Notes: generated by a model not told the origin, from the sequence alone. Positions 1-9,638 are shown, counted from the stretch's first letter. The stretch: 64,000 nt of DNA from an uncultured Prevotellaceae bacterium (GCA_946415645.1 CAMKTJ010000006.1:30337-94336); one strand, 5' to 3'. Translations and numbers: made by a program.

Positions 1-137
1 ATAATGGGGGAATCAAAATCTTGTGGTACATCTGTATAGATCATCATAGAAGGGTCGCCAAAATAATGAAATAATTTCATTGTGACTTTTCTTCTATCAG
101 AATTTAAATGTCCAATTTTCTCTTCTTTATGGCAATG
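1..137 (-). pseudogene. Fragment resembling the end of a C25 (gingipain-like) peptidase domain, running off the left edge
   Basis: Read on the minus strand this frame is open from an in-frame TAG at 138-140 to the window edge. It encodes a stretch containing KLFHYFGDPSMMIYTDVP, which resembles the FGDPSM..Y segment near the end of the C25 catalytic domain in Bacteroidota secreted proteins. A methionine at 80 could be a start, but homologous-looking residues (HLNSDRRKVT) precede it and no signal peptide is present. This therefore looks like the broken 5' end of a larger gene, or a remnant, rather than a proper N-terminus. The rest lies outside the window. The family assignment rests on one short motif and is tentative. 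Confidence 0.35.
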
Positions 138-154
138 CTAAAGCAAAAAAGTTG

Positions 155-162
155 TATATTTG
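155..162 (+). promoter_or_regulatory. -7 box (TATATTTG) upstream of the M60 peptidase gene
   Basis: TATATTTG matches the Bacteroidota primary sigma factor -7 consensus TAnnTTTG and lies 50 nt before the ATG at 212. I see no clear TTG at the expected -33 position. Confidence 0.5.
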
Positions 163-211
163 AGGCTGAAAATTTAAAAACAGAAAGAAAAATACACTAA
201 ATTCGAAGAAA

Positions 212-2296
212 ATGAAGCGAAAACTACTTATCGCATTGTTTGCTGCCATAAGTTTGGCAGGACAGAGTCAGGAGAATGTATGGCAAAAGTGTAACGAAAG
301 CCTGCCTGCAGATATTCGTATCAAACCCTCACGTTGTTCTGACAATACACATGAGAGCGATGGGATTATCAAATACACTCAGGATGGCGACATAAACACC
401 CAGTATCATTCTGCGTACAGAGGCAAGAAGTTTGAGGTCTCGCCAGAGAACCCTGCAGAACTGACCTTTGATTTCAAGAAGGTGAAGTGCATTGACTATC
501 TGGAATATGTTCCCCGTCAGGCGGGAGAAAATGGCATTGTCCTTGAGGCCGAAATCTACGTCAAGACAGCTACAGATAAAGACTACCGCCTGTATGAACA
601 TTGTGAATGGAAGTTTAACCATAATCCCAAGTGTGTAGTTTTCAAGGGCGGATTGCATGATCCTGTCAGCATAAAGTTTAGAATTCTGAAAGGAGTGGGA
701 GACTTCGGCTCCTGTGCAGAGATGAAGTTTATGAAGGAAGAGAAAGAGAATCTTGACACCTCTGTGTTTGCCGATGATCTGCTAACAACGCTGAAGCCCC
801 AAACCACTAAGGCGGATATAAAAAAGATTAAGCAGCCGTTGCTGCGCCAGTTGGCTCAGGAGCTACTGCAGGGCACCTATGTTACTGATTACCGTGTGGC
901 GTCATACGAGTGCTACAATCACCCCGTATTGCTTGCTAAAGAATGGCGCACACCTAATAAGCATTATGACCAACTGCAGGGTGTAACGGGTATTGCTATA
1001 AAGCCAGGGAAGCACTTGGTTATGGCAAGCGGAATCCCCGACTCTGTAAGCACCTATATGAACGTGGTGGCATGGTATACAGAAAAAGAAGTGCATGGTA
1101 AGGGACCTGATCAAGCCGAGATTACTACCTACAAACTGCGCAATGGCGTTAACATCATAAATTATGACCGGAAATTGGAAGGCCTTGCCTATATCTCTTA
1201 TTTTTCTAAGGGGTATGCCGATGCCAACCCACCCATACGTGTGCATTTTGTTGGAGGGACCGTTAACGGATACCTGACACCCGATAAGACTAACGAGCAG
1301 ATGCACCAGATGACGGCAACAGCCCCTTACCGTCTGATAGATGTGTTAAGCAAAAAGGTACATGCCGTATGGCCTACTGACGGTTTGCACGAACATTGTA
1401 AGGCGGACGATGGCGTATCACCCGGTTACCGCCAGTACATGAATATCCTGGATACCCTGATGACATGGGAACAGCGTCTTGTGGGACTGGAGAAATACGG
1501 GCGCATACCCCGCAACCGTACATTGTTGTCCACCAGCTTCTTCTATCCTGCGCTCTGTTCGACTCCACTGGGCATCAGTATTCCCATTAAGAAACAACAG
1601 AGATACGTGAACTGCCAGAAAATCCTCAAGGATGACTCTGAGACCGTTTGGGGAATGAGTCACGAATGGGGACACCAGCATCAGATTAACCCCTTCTTCT
1701 GCTGGGCAGGTATCAGGGAGGTGAGTAACAATCTGAACTCGTATTATAACGTCATGCACATGGGCTACAAGTACGAGCAGATGGATGCAGAAAAACGCAA
1801 GGGAATGGAAGAGGGCATCAGGCATTATCTGGAGGATGATACGGAGGATTGCCTCTTTGAAGTAAAGAATATATATGATCACGCCTTTGAGCGTTTGGGC
1901 CCCTTTGTACGCCTCTGCAACTACTTTATGAACGAAGGCGGAAAACCTGATTACATGCCCGATCTGTATGAGGCGCTGCGACACTCGGAGGTTAAGAAAC
2001 AGGGGGGCAACATCGTTCCCTTTGTACTGAACTTCATCCGTACGGCCTCTGCTGTCAGTGGCTACAACCTGCTGCCGTACTTCCAACAGTTTGGCTTTCT
2101 GCGCGCCAAGAAATTCTTAATAAAAGACTACGATTATGCCTTATATGAATTAAGTCAGGAGGAGTTGGAGGCCTTCTGCAAGGATATGGAGGCCTTTGCA
2201 CAAGAGAAGCATCTGCAGACTATGCCGGAAGGCATGATAGAACGTATAGCCCACACCCCCGATGTGGAGTATAAACGCCCCCATTTTGCTAATTAG
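212..2296 (+). CDS. Secreted M60-family (enhancin-like) zinc metallopeptidase
   Basis: This 694-residue protein has an N-terminal signal peptide (MKRKLLIALFAAISLAG) and a discoidin/F5-8C-like beta domain over about residues 40-160. The M60-type peptidase region carries the zinc motif HEWGH at residues 484-488, with a candidate third ligand Glu503 in the following REVSNN segment. M60 enzymes of gut bacteria are known to cut mucin-type O-glycoproteins, so a host or dietary glycoprotein substrate is plausible but inferred. No sorting domain or lipobox is visible, so the protein may stay in the periplasm. The next gene starts 44 nt downstream on the same strand. Confidence 0.85.
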   Translation: MKRKLLIALFAAISLAGQSQENVWQKCNESLPADIRIKPSRCSDNTHESDGIIKYTQDGDINTQYHSAYRGKKFEVSPENPAELTFDFKKVKCIDYLEYVPRQAGENGIVLEAEIYVKTATDKDYRLYEHCEWKFNHNPKCVVFKGGLHDPVSIKFRILKGVGDFGSCAEMKFMKEEKENLDTSVFADDLLTTLKPQTTKADIKKIKQPLLRQLAQELLQGTYVTDYRVASYECYNHPVLLAKEWRTPNKHYDQLQGVTGIAIKPGKHLVMASGIPDSVSTYMNVVAWYTEKEVHGKGPDQAEITTYKLRNGVNIINYDRKLEGLAYISYFSKGYADANPPIRVHFVGGTVNGYLTPDKTNEQMHQMTATAPYRLIDVLSKKVHAVWPTDGLHEHCKADDGVSPGYRQYMNILDTLMTWEQRLVGLEKYGRIPRNRTLLSTSFFYPALCSTPLGISIPIKKQQRYVNCQKILKDDSETVWGMSHEWGHQHQINPFFCWAGIREVSNNLNSYYNVMHMGYKYEQMDAEKRKGMEEGIRHYLEDDTEDCLFEVKNIYDHAFERLGPFVRLCNYFMNEGGKPDYMPDLYEALRHSEVKKQGGNIVPFVLNFIRTASAVSGYNLLPYFQQFGFLRAKKFLIKDYDYALYELSQEELEAFCKDMEAFAQEKHLQTMPEGMIERIAHTPDVEYKRPHFAN

Positions 2297-2340
2297 TATA
2301 TTTGCTGTGTTTTTCTGTAGTCTTAGAAGTGAAAATAGAT

Positions 2341-4488
2341 ATGAGAATTAAGATTCTGCTATGCCTTTGTTTCCTGGTTTCTTCCATATATGCTCAGGAA
2401 AACAAAGAGGTGAAGGAGGACGTTAAAGAGGGTGAGGATGTTAAGGAGGAGAACATTAAGACAACTACCCTTTCCGAGGTGGTTGTTATCGGTGACAGTA
2501 TTTTCCATTACCCTGACAAGGACGTGTATCGTATCACCAAGTACATGCGCAAGGGAAGCTATAATACGGCTCAGATGTTGGACAAGGTCCCGGGTATATC
2601 CTATAACTATGCCACCAAATCCTTGTCCTACTTGGGCGACAAAAACATCATCATCCTTGTAGACAGTGTAGAAAAAGACGTGGAGTATATAAAGAACCTG
2701 AGACATATCCGTTTTAGCAAAGTGGAGGTTATACAGAATCCTAGAGGAAAATACGAGTCTTATGATGCCATTATAAATCTGTGCCGCAAAACGGATTATG
2801 AAGGATACGAGAATAATCTGTATGGGTATGTGGATTTTCATCCGTCAGACCGAAACGGGAAAGGCAAAAGCTTCGGGAACACAGAGTGGGGCGAGTCTTT
2901 CACCTACACAAAGAACAAGTGGAACGCCATGCTCGGTTATTCCGGAGGTTTTAATCAGGGAGAGCGGAATACATTCCTGATGCGTCGTTATCTGGCCAAT
3001 GATTACAAGGAAACCGTAGTTGCCAATGCGGATAATTCACACAATCAAGGATATATGGGCCGTGAAAACAATGTTGGTGTTTCTGTGGACTACCAGTTTA
3101 ACAAACGGAATTCGATCTCATTGGCATACAGTGTGGAATTCGGGGACAATGACGATTTCTCACGCCGGACCGTAATAGGTTCGGACCTTCAGGACGGGAA
3201 TGCCAACACCTTCTATTCGCGCTCCAAAGATAAGGACAAGGGCAACAGGCAAGGCGCTGCTATATACTTTCGTGGCGGAACGGGTGCCTGGAATTACAAC
3301 AGCACGCTGAATTACATAAGAAGATCATGGGATTCCAACAGCCTGTTGTCACGCAGCACGGGATACTACAATCAGGATGACCGCCATCAGATAATGGATC
3401 ATGTGTTTGGCGATATGGACATAAACCGTCGGTTCCTGAAAAAAAAGCTCTATGTGTCTGCTTCCTATAATTTCTTCTGGAAACGTTATGACCAGTTCAG
3501 GCTCGGCAGCAATGACGTCCTAAGCAAGAACACACTCCAGTATCATTACTTCGGCACCTATCTCTCGTACGAGTTCCCGCATCATTTAAGTGTGCATGTG
3601 TCAGGCAATGTGCGAAGATACATTTCCAAAACGCCGTCATTAAGGGATAGCTATATGGGCTATTCCGGTTCAGCCGGACTTTATAAGAAGATTGGCAAAC
3701 ATAACTGGGCAAGAATTGACTATTCCTGTACGCTGGACAATCCCTCGCAAGACAAAACATCCGCGTATGAATATTTCACGGACTCGCTGACGAAGACGGT
3801 CGGTAATCCGCTCCTGCGGACCTCATTGAGACACAACCTTTCCCTGAAGGTAAATATAATGGAAGCCATCACACTGAAAGCAGGCATGAACTACTCTCCG
3901 CGTGACTTCGCCTACATCCGGTCTCTGGAATACGGGAACCTACAGAACGGTAAACAGGCTAACTATATCCTTTCTACGTATCAGAATGGTGAAAACCGGA
4001 GCTGGTGGGTGTCAATGAACTTCAATACCAATGTGGGCAAATTTAATATTGATGCCAATCTGGGATATAAACACAGGCAGGCACAATATGAGAGTTTCAG
4101 CCACAGCAATGGGGGATGGACAGGAAGTACCCAGGTAAGTTATATGTGGTACAAGAAGAAACTATATGTCAATTTAGACTATACCCATGATAATTCGTAT
4201 AACGCTGAGGCTCAGAGTTGGGGCACAAATTATCATGATTTTCTAGGAGTGAATCTGGTAAAATCTCTATGCAAAGAAAAACTTCAACTTCAGTTGTCCT
4301 ACACCTTACCGTTTAGTTTCACTTCTGAGGAAAATCAAAATTATGCGGCTTCGCCAGGATATGAATACTATTCATGCCAATCCTCCAAAGATATTATCCA
4401 TAATTCTATAACTCTCGCCGTGTCATTCAGAATAGATGGAGGAAAAAGTGTAAGGCAGTACAATCACGAAATGTCAAAAGAGCGATAG
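2341..4488 (+). CDS. Outer-membrane beta-barrel protein, TonB-dependent-receptor-like
   Basis: The chosen start (MRIKILLCLCFLVSS) gives a normal signal peptide ending at YAQE; an upstream ATG at 2302 would add an unlikely 13 residues. A charged KEV/KED/KEE linker follows, then a plug-like domain (TTLSEVVVIGDS... MLDKVPGISYN... NIIILVDS... VEVIQNPRGKYE). The rest is a long barrel of alternating aromatic strands, as in the OMP_b-brl_3 group. No carboxypeptidase-like regulatory domain is present, and the chain lacks a convincing C-terminal aromatic residue. No SusD-like partner lies next to it, so it is not a typical polysaccharide utilisation pair. Its substrate is unknown. Confidence 0.75.
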   Translation: MRIKILLCLCFLVSSIYAQENKEVKEDVKEGEDVKEENIKTTTLSEVVVIGDSIFHYPDKDVYRITKYMRKGSYNTAQMLDKVPGISYNYATKSLSYLGDKNIIILVDSVEKDVEYIKNLRHIRFSKVEVIQNPRGKYESYDAIINLCRKTDYEGYENNLYGYVDFHPSDRNGKGKSFGNTEWGESFTYTKNKWNAMLGYSGGFNQGERNTFLMRRYLANDYKETVVANADNSHNQGYMGRENNVGVSVDYQFNKRNSISLAYSVEFGDNDDFSRRTVIGSDLQDGNANTFYSRSKDKDKGNRQGAAIYFRGGTGAWNYNSTLNYIRRSWDSNSLLSRSTGYYNQDDRHQIMDHVFGDMDINRRFLKKKLYVSASYNFFWKRYDQFRLGSNDVLSKNTLQYHYFGTYLSYEFPHHLSVHVSGNVRRYISKTPSLRDSYMGYSGSAGLYKKIGKHNWARIDYSCTLDNPSQDKTSAYEYFTDSLTKTVGNPLLRTSLRHNLSLKVNIMEAITLKAGMNYSPRDFAYIRSLEYGNLQNGKQANYILSTYQNGENRSWWVSMNFNTNVGKFNIDANLGYKHRQAQYESFSHSNGGWTGSTQVSYMWYKKKLYVNLDYTHDNSYNAEAQSWGTNYHDFLGVNLVKSLCKEKLQLQLSYTLPFSFTSEENQNYAASPGYEYYSCQSSKDIIHNSITLAVSFRIDGGKSVRQYNHEMSKER

Positions 4489-4503
4489 AATAGAAAAAAG
4501 CAG

Positions 4504-4511
4504 TATATTTG
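4504..4511 (+). promoter_or_regulatory. -7 box (TATATTTG) upstream of the TldD/TldE-like gene
   Basis: TATATTTGAAGCCGCAAA closely resembles the TATATTTGAGGCTGAAAA at 155. It lies 40 nt before the ATG at 4552. The gene can thus be transcribed separately from the upstream barrel gene, and the two promoters may share control. Confidence 0.5.
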
Positions 4512-4551
4512 AAGCCGCAAACCCACAAGTCGGGACGGAAAATACACAGAA

Positions 4552-7500
4552 ATGAAGAAAATTCTTATCATTACCCTTCTTGCAGCGATAGGTAACATGG
4601 CATTCGCCAATAACACATCTGATGAGGACGTCTTGTATAACGTGCTCAGGCAAGAGGTGAAATATTACTATTCCCATCTGTCTAAGGACTCTATTCCTGT
4701 TGGCTACCTCTCTTTGAACGCTACACGCGAGGAGAAAAAAGTCATTACCAGTGAGGAGGGAACGGCATCGGTAAGTAAGGAAGAATCCAGCATACTGGTC
4801 CCTGTTATACAGTTCGATGAGAATGAATATCATGTCTCAAAGAACCGTTCCAGATCCTACGAACTGCCTTTTACAAACGATACGGTATCCATAAAGGATA
4901 TGGTGTGGCAGGCGCTGGAGCGATGCTACAGGGAAACCAAATGGTCGCTCCCCCGATTGGATGAGCAGGAAAAGGAAAAACGGGCTAAGGTTACCCCTAT
5001 ACCGTCACAGGCAGAAGAATACCTGGCACCTTTTCTTCCGCCCCTGGATGTTGACATGGATAAATGGAAGCGGCTGCTGAACAATGTTACCATGAGGGAG
5101 AAGGAAGACTCCCTGGCTGTATGTAAGGCCTATCTTTCCTGTGTCTTGCAACGGAAATATTTTACAGACTCGGAAGGGAGGGCCATTGCCCAAAACTACC
5201 GGTCTTACATATTAGAAATCTCTGTCACAGAGAAAGATGACAAAGGGCTTCCCATTAATTTAAATAAAATCTTTTATGCAAGCCATGAGGATGAATTGCC
5301 ATCTGAAGCGGAACTCCGCAGTGCGGTGGATGACCTGAAACAGCGCACAGATGCCCTGCGCAAAGCCCCTATGGCTGAAGCATTCACGGGCCCTGTGCTT
5401 TTCTCGGGAGAGGCTGCAGGCGTTTTCTTTCATGAGGTTCTCGGCCACAGGTTGGAGAATGAAACATCGGAATTCAAACCCAGAATGGGGAAACCGGTTC
5501 TGCCTGCCGGTTTCAACGTGACCAGCGACCCTACCGTTGGCAGTTACAACGGCATCCCCCTGCATGGCGGTTATCTGTACGATGACGAAGGCACCAAAGC
5601 ACGGAGGGTGGAGTGCATAAAGGACGGCATACTCAAAAGCATGCTAACCGGCAGGTGGGCTGAAAACGGAAGAGTGACAAGTAACGGACACGGACGCGCC
5701 GATGCAGTCCATAAGCCCAGTCCCCGGCAATCCAACTTCATTGTTGAAACAGCCCATCCTCACTCCCCGCAGCAGTTGCGCGAGATGCTCATTCAGGAAC
5801 TCAAGAACAGGAATATCGCATACGGATACTATATACGTTCAGTCAGTAACGGTTGGACAAGAACCAGTACAAGCGAAAGGGACATTTCATCCTATAATGT
5901 AGTTCCGCTTGAGACCTACAAGATTTACGCCGACGGGCGTCCCGACTCTTTGGTACGCGGAGTCTCCTTCATTGGTACCCCACTGACTGCATTCAGTAAT
6001 ATCAAGGCTGCTGGCGGGAGCTACGGAGTATGTAATGGCCGTTGCGGTTCTATATCCGGTTGGATACCTGTTTCGCTGGTAGCCCCCATGCTCTATGTGT
6101 CGCAGATGGAAACCCAGCGCATCAAGGCGGAGGAGAAAAAGCTGCCCCTTCTCCCCCGACCGGTAATTGTCCCGGAGAAAGAACTCGAAAGTATGGACAC
6201 CGGCTCCTTCGTCTTCAAGGCAATGGAAGACGAAATGAAACGAAGCATGGACAGCCTGAAACTGAATAACGGGGAGAAACCTTATTTTATAGACTATAGA
6301 TTGTTCCAGACAGCTTGGGGCGACGTGGGTTCTGTTCTTGGTGCATGCAAACGGAATTATATATCGGTAGATAATACATGCGAAGCAGTTTTTTTCTCTG
6401 GAAATGCAGAAAAAACAGAACGCGCATACGATCATTCTTATATTTTACCAAAGGAGATAGGCTATAGCAGTTTGAGACGTGAATTTTGGCAATTATCAAG
6501 CAGCGCATTAACCAGGCTGAATAAACACGCCGTCTCAAACAAGGAAGCAGAGCTGACCGATCCTCAGAAAATGGGCATCCCGGAATTCCCTCCGATGCCA
6601 GGAGGAGTATTTATAGAAAAATCTGCCTTGGAGTCCTACCAGGAAGATATGGAAAGGCTTAAAGGACTTGCAGATACCCTGTCGGCAGTATTCAGGAACT
6701 ATCCGCAGCTGTTTAATACAAGTGTCTGGTTTAAATTAAAATACCTTGACACATACCGCCTTACAAGCGAAGGGTTGCGCATGCGAGTACCAACCAAGGA
6801 AATAACTCTTGAGTCGGAAGCCTGTTGTTATATGAAGGGAGAGGATGCCATAGATGAGCGCTTAACCCTGCACTATTACGACTGTGAGGACCTGCCGCCA
6901 ACCGATTCGCTGATTGCTGAGATTGAGAGGTTTGCATCACGCACAATAGGGAAAAGCCGTAATGCATTGCCGGATGATCTGACGTACATGGGTCCGGTAT
7001 TATATGAACAGAGTACTATATGGCCGGCACTTCGTGATGCTATTCAGGACAATATTCGTTGTGATATAGATATGCGCCGGCAGAAGTATGACAACTCATA
7101 CAAAAGAATCGGGAAAAGTGTTATGAACCGTAATGTCAGCGTTTGGCAGACAGTAACCGATTCTGTATATAACGGACATCGTCTTTTCAAATACCGGAAA
7201 TACGATGCCGACGGGATTGCCCGAGCAAAGGTGGAGTTAATACGTAATGGCGTACTTGTGAATCAGCTTTCCGGAAGAACACCATCCCCGGCAGTGCAGA
7301 AATCGACAGGAAACGAAAGGCTGCCAGGACCAGGCAGAGGCGAGGTAGTGGATGACGGGAGAGGTGTTCTTCGTATATCCTTCCATAAAACAATGAGCTA
7401 CCGGAAACTGGTAAAGAAGCTTATCCGTCTTGCCAAAAAACAGAAACAAGACTATGCGTACATTATAATGGGTAGTGGCGGCTGTGAAGAAGTTGTACGA

Positions 7501-7731
7501 CTCAATGTGAACACCGGCAAAAGAGAAGATCTTAGATTAAATTACGAATACGAGACCTATCCTCACGGATTGCAATTGACAGGTGACATCTGGGCATCGA
7601 AAGAGATTATTGCTGACGGATATAGTTCTGTCATACATCCCAAAGCTGTCTTGTTTCCAATGCTTGAAATTGAGTTCGACGAACCGAACCCTAATAAATG
7701 TAGCCAGAATTTCCTAAAACTGAGACACTGA
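4552..7731 (+). CDS. Exported TldD-TldE-like fusion metallopeptidase
   Basis: This 1059-residue protein starts with a signal peptide (MKKILIITLLAAIGNMAFA). Residues about 20-560 look like a complete TldD-type protein: HEVLGH at 294-299 is the HExxxH zinc motif, and Cys494/Cys498 in GVCNGRCGSISG lie where TldD has its cysteine ligand. Residues about 575-1059 start again with an N-terminal TldD/PmbA-like segment (MEDEMKRSMDSLKL... YFIDYRL) and end like a second catalytic-fold half (YAYIIMGSGG... EIIADGY), but lack HExxxH, as TldE does. In E. coli TldD and TldE form a heterodimeric protease acting on unfolded peptides. Here both partners seem joined and exported. The peptide substrate is unknown. 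Confidence 0.8.
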   Translation: MKKILIITLLAAIGNMAFANNTSDEDVLYNVLRQEVKYYYSHLSKDSIPVGYLSLNATREEKKVITSEEGTASVSKEESSILVPVIQFDENEYHVSKNRSRSYELPFTNDTVSIKDMVWQALERCYRETKWSLPRLDEQEKEKRAKVTPIPSQAEEYLAPFLPPLDVDMDKWKRLLNNVTMREKEDSLAVCKAYLSCVLQRKYFTDSEGRAIAQNYRSYILEISVTEKDDKGLPINLNKIFYASHEDELPSEAELRSAVDDLKQRTDALRKAPMAEAFTGPVLFSGEAAGVFFHEVLGHRLENETSEFKPRMGKPVLPAGFNVTSDPTVGSYNGIPLHGGYLYDDEGTKARRVECIKDGILKSMLTGRWAENGRVTSNGHGRADAVHKPSPRQSNFIVETAHPHSPQQLREMLIQELKNRNIAYGYYIRSVSNGWTRTSTSERDISSYNVVPLETYKIYADGRPDSLVRGVSFIGTPLTAFSNIKAAGGSYGVCNGRCGSISGWIPVSLVAPMLYVSQMETQRIKAEEKKLPLLPRPVIVPEKELESMDTGSFVFKAMEDEMKRSMDSLKLNNGEKPYFIDYRLFQTAWGDVGSVLGACKRNYISVDNTCEAVFFSGNAEKTERAYDHSYILPKEIGYSSLRREFWQLSSSALTRLNKHAVSNKEAELTDPQKMGIPEFPPMPGGVFIEKSALESYQEDMERLKGLADTLSAVFRNYPQLFNTSVWFKLKYLDTYRLTSEGLRMRVPTKEITLESEACCYMKGEDAIDERLTLHYYDCEDLPPTDSLIAEIERFASRTIGKSRNALPDDLTYMGPVLYEQSTIWPALRDAIQDNIRCDIDMRRQKYDNSYKRIGKSVMNRNVSVWQTVTDSVYNGHRLFKYRKYDADGIARAKVELIRNGVLVNQLSGRTPSPAVQKSTGNERLPGPGRGEVVDDGRGVLRISFHKTMSYRKLVKKLIRLAKKQKQDYAYIIMGSGGCEEVVRLNVNTGKREDLRLNYEYETYPHGLQLTGDIWASKEIIADGYSSVIHPKAVLFPMLEIEFDEPNPNKCSQNFLKLRH

Positions 7732-7785
7732 TTACAGTTAAGGGGCAAGCTGAGCTTGCGAAAGTTGTATTAGCGGTTAAAAAAA

Positions 7786-7809
7786 GGCGGAACGTATTTA
7801 CGCTCCGCC
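7786..7809 (-). terminator. Rho-independent terminator of the PI-PLC-like gene
   Basis: The arms GGCGGA and TCCGCC form a hairpin that, on the minus strand, is followed by a run of T (the complement of TTAAAAAAA at 7777-7785). It lies just after the stop of the reverse-strand gene and between two convergent genes. Confidence 0.75.
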
Positions 7810-7832
7810 CATAGTCAAGTATTCTTCTATTT

Positions 7833-9527
7833 TTACTTGACTACAATCTTCTTACCGTTCACAATATTTATTCCCCTCTGTAATCTGTTAATACGCTGGC
7901 CTGCCATATTATAAATGGAAGTCTGGTTTTCGTTGACGTTTTCGTTGACGTTAGCAATAGCAGTCTCCTCATCAAAGTCGCCGACAAACTCCTTAGTGTT
8001 ATTTGAGGCAACAGAGAACTCCCAGCGATAGTCGGGCACACCCATCACATAACCGGCAACGGGATTGCTGCCTGCGCTCTTTACTGACCAATAGGTATTG
8101 GCAGCATAGAGGTTCCAGTTGTTACCTGTAGCAGGAGCATTGGTAGCGCGGATAGCATACTTACCATTGCTGTTCTGCAACAGAATCTGGCTATCCCAGA
8201 TACGGTTCCAGTCATAACCGCAGATGGGAACCAGGTTGTTGTTAGAAGCAAAGGTTCCGTTACCGCCTGTGTTCTGATTAGGATTGGTAAAGTGGTAGTT
8301 GGTATTTCCAACCGTAAACTCAAAGAAGAAGGAATCTCCATACTCGCCACCATTGCTGTTACCCACCTTAGCAGTGAATCTGCCTGCATCGCTCTTGGTG
8401 CTGGTCAGTGTACCGCTGGTAGTGATATAGTACTTGGTACCATTGATGGTAGTATAGATGTTATAGGCTGTACCAATGTTCAGGGTAGGCAGGGCACGGA
8501 AGTAAGGCTTGAAGGGACCTTCCTTGTAGTTCTGATTGATAAGGGCATTTGTCAGAGCCTGTCCCTTTGTATTGTAGCCTGCAGAATTGTCCACGCCTCC
8601 GTAGTCCATTACCACGATACCTGCTGAGCCTGTGTGATTGCTCAGATAGTTGATGACAACAGGGTTCTGGGTCTGTGCATTCTCACGATAGCCGTCGCTG
8701 GTTACGATGCCGAGCCATGTCTTAGAGTAACCTGAGGTATGGTTGATAACCCAGATCTTAGCATCCTTGTTCTCTGTGCAAGAGAACTGCAGCATACGCT
8801 GGATGCTGGCTGTCTTGGTAGCAGGAGCACCGCTGGCAGATACGTTGTAGAAGTCCTGAATATAAACGGGGCACTCATTGCCAATACCCTTTAATTTGCC
8901 ACCCTTCTGCTGACTGAAGTCGGCACTGCTGCCCCAGCCTGTGAGGAAGGCGCCAATGGGATTGGTGTCGTAAGTGTCACGACAGAGCACAATCAGCTTA
9001 TGGCGTACATCTCCCATCTTCAACTTGGGGTTGAAGTTGATGGTGTGACTGTTGGCAGGGCTGCTGCTTAGCTTACTCTTGATCAGATTGTTCCAGTTGC
9101 CACTTCCGCTGTCGCCCTCTGATTCATGACGGATAATAACAATAGCTGTCTCTGAAGGATGCTGATCCAGCAAACTGCAAAGTGTGCTGATAGCAGTAGA
9201 GAACATCAGGTTGGTGTTCACATAACCGTGACAGATGCGCAGGTCGCCGTCGTCAACAGCAGGACGGAGGTCAAAGCAACGGATACCGCTGTTCCACATC
9301 TCTGTCAGAGTCTTGCTCTGCGTACGTGCAAACTCCTCACCAATAACACTGTACCAGGTGGTAAAACCATGCCCCGTACCAGCATCATGAACACCGGGGA
9401 TGGACATCTGACTTACAAACGTGTTGTCGGGCACGTTGCTCATCCAGGAACTGTTCTGTGCAAACAAGTTGCCACTTGCCAAGGTACATAAGAATGCCGT
9501 GGCAAACATCTTTCTCAGATTTCTCAT
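7833..9527 (-). CDS. Secreted phosphatidylinositol-specific phospholipase C-like protein with T9SS sorting domain
   Basis: From the chosen start (MRNLRKMFATAFLC) the protein has a 23-residue signal peptide ending at LFAQ; an ATG at 9578 would add 17 polar residues. The PI-PLC X-type catalytic region follows: SIPGVHDAGT with the first catalytic histidine, GIRCFDLRP, and ICHGYV with the second histidine. The middle part looks like a beta-rich carbohydrate- or lipid-binding domain. The chain ends with SIYNMAGQRINRLQRG and NGKKIVVK, a type-A T9SS sorting signal, so the protein should be on the surface or released. A tandem NVNENVNE sits just before that signal (see the repeat at 7925). Phosphodiester cleavage of inositol phospholipids is the family activity; the real substrate is unknown. 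Confidence 0.85.
   Translation of the reverse strand: MRNLRKMFATAFLCTLASGNLFAQNSSWMSNVPDNTFVSQMSIPGVHDAGTGHGFTTWYSVIGEEFARTQSKTLTEMWNSGIRCFDLRPAVDDGDLRICHGYVNTNLMFSTAISTLCSLLDQHPSETAIVIIRHESEGDSGSGNWNNLIKSKLSSSPANSHTINFNPKLKMGDVRHKLIVLCRDTYDTNPIGAFLTGWGSSADFSQQKGGKLKGIGNECPVYIQDFYNVSASGAPATKTASIQRMLQFSCTENKDAKIWVINHTSGYSKTWLGIVTSDGYRENAQTQNPVVINYLSNHTGSAGIVVMDYGGVDNSAGYNTKGQALTNALINQNYKEGPFKPYFRALPTLNIGTAYNIYTTINGTKYYITTSGTLTSTKSDAGRFTAKVGNSNGGEYGDSFFFEFTVGNTNYHFTNPNQNTGGNGTFASNNNLVPICGYDWNRIWDSQILLQNSNGKYAIRATNAPATGNNWNLYAANTYWSVKSAGSNPVAGYVMGVPDYRWEFSVASNNTKEFVGDFDEETAIANVNENVNENQTSIYNMAGQRINRLQRGINIVNGKKIVVK
7925..7951 (-). repeat. Tandem 12-nt repeat encoding NVNE-NVNE
   Basis: The unit GTTTTCGTTGAC occurs twice in a row, followed by a partial third copy, and is in frame in the PI-PLC gene. 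It lies immediately before the T9SS sorting signal, the same place where other secreted proteins in this window carry cassette repeats. Confidence 0.8.
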
Positions 9528-9638
9528 CTTACTGCTAATAGCAGAATGATGGATAGAAGAAGTAATGATCGCTTCCATTTTTAGATTAGTTTAAGTTTAT
9601 AAAAAAGTTCTAATGGCGAAATGTGTGTTTTCGCGCCA

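Noticed and set aside
4552..7731. Sequencing error joining separate tldD and tldE genes
   Set aside because: The frame is continuous and codon use is even across the junction near residue 560. There is no internal signal peptide or start context, so a real fusion is the simpler reading, though it cannot be fully excluded here.
7744..7760. Small hairpin GCAAGC-TGA-GCTTGC as terminator of the TldD/E-like gene
   Set aside because: No U-run follows the stem. The stronger hairpin at 7786-7809 with a T-run belongs to the opposite strand; forward termination remains unclear.
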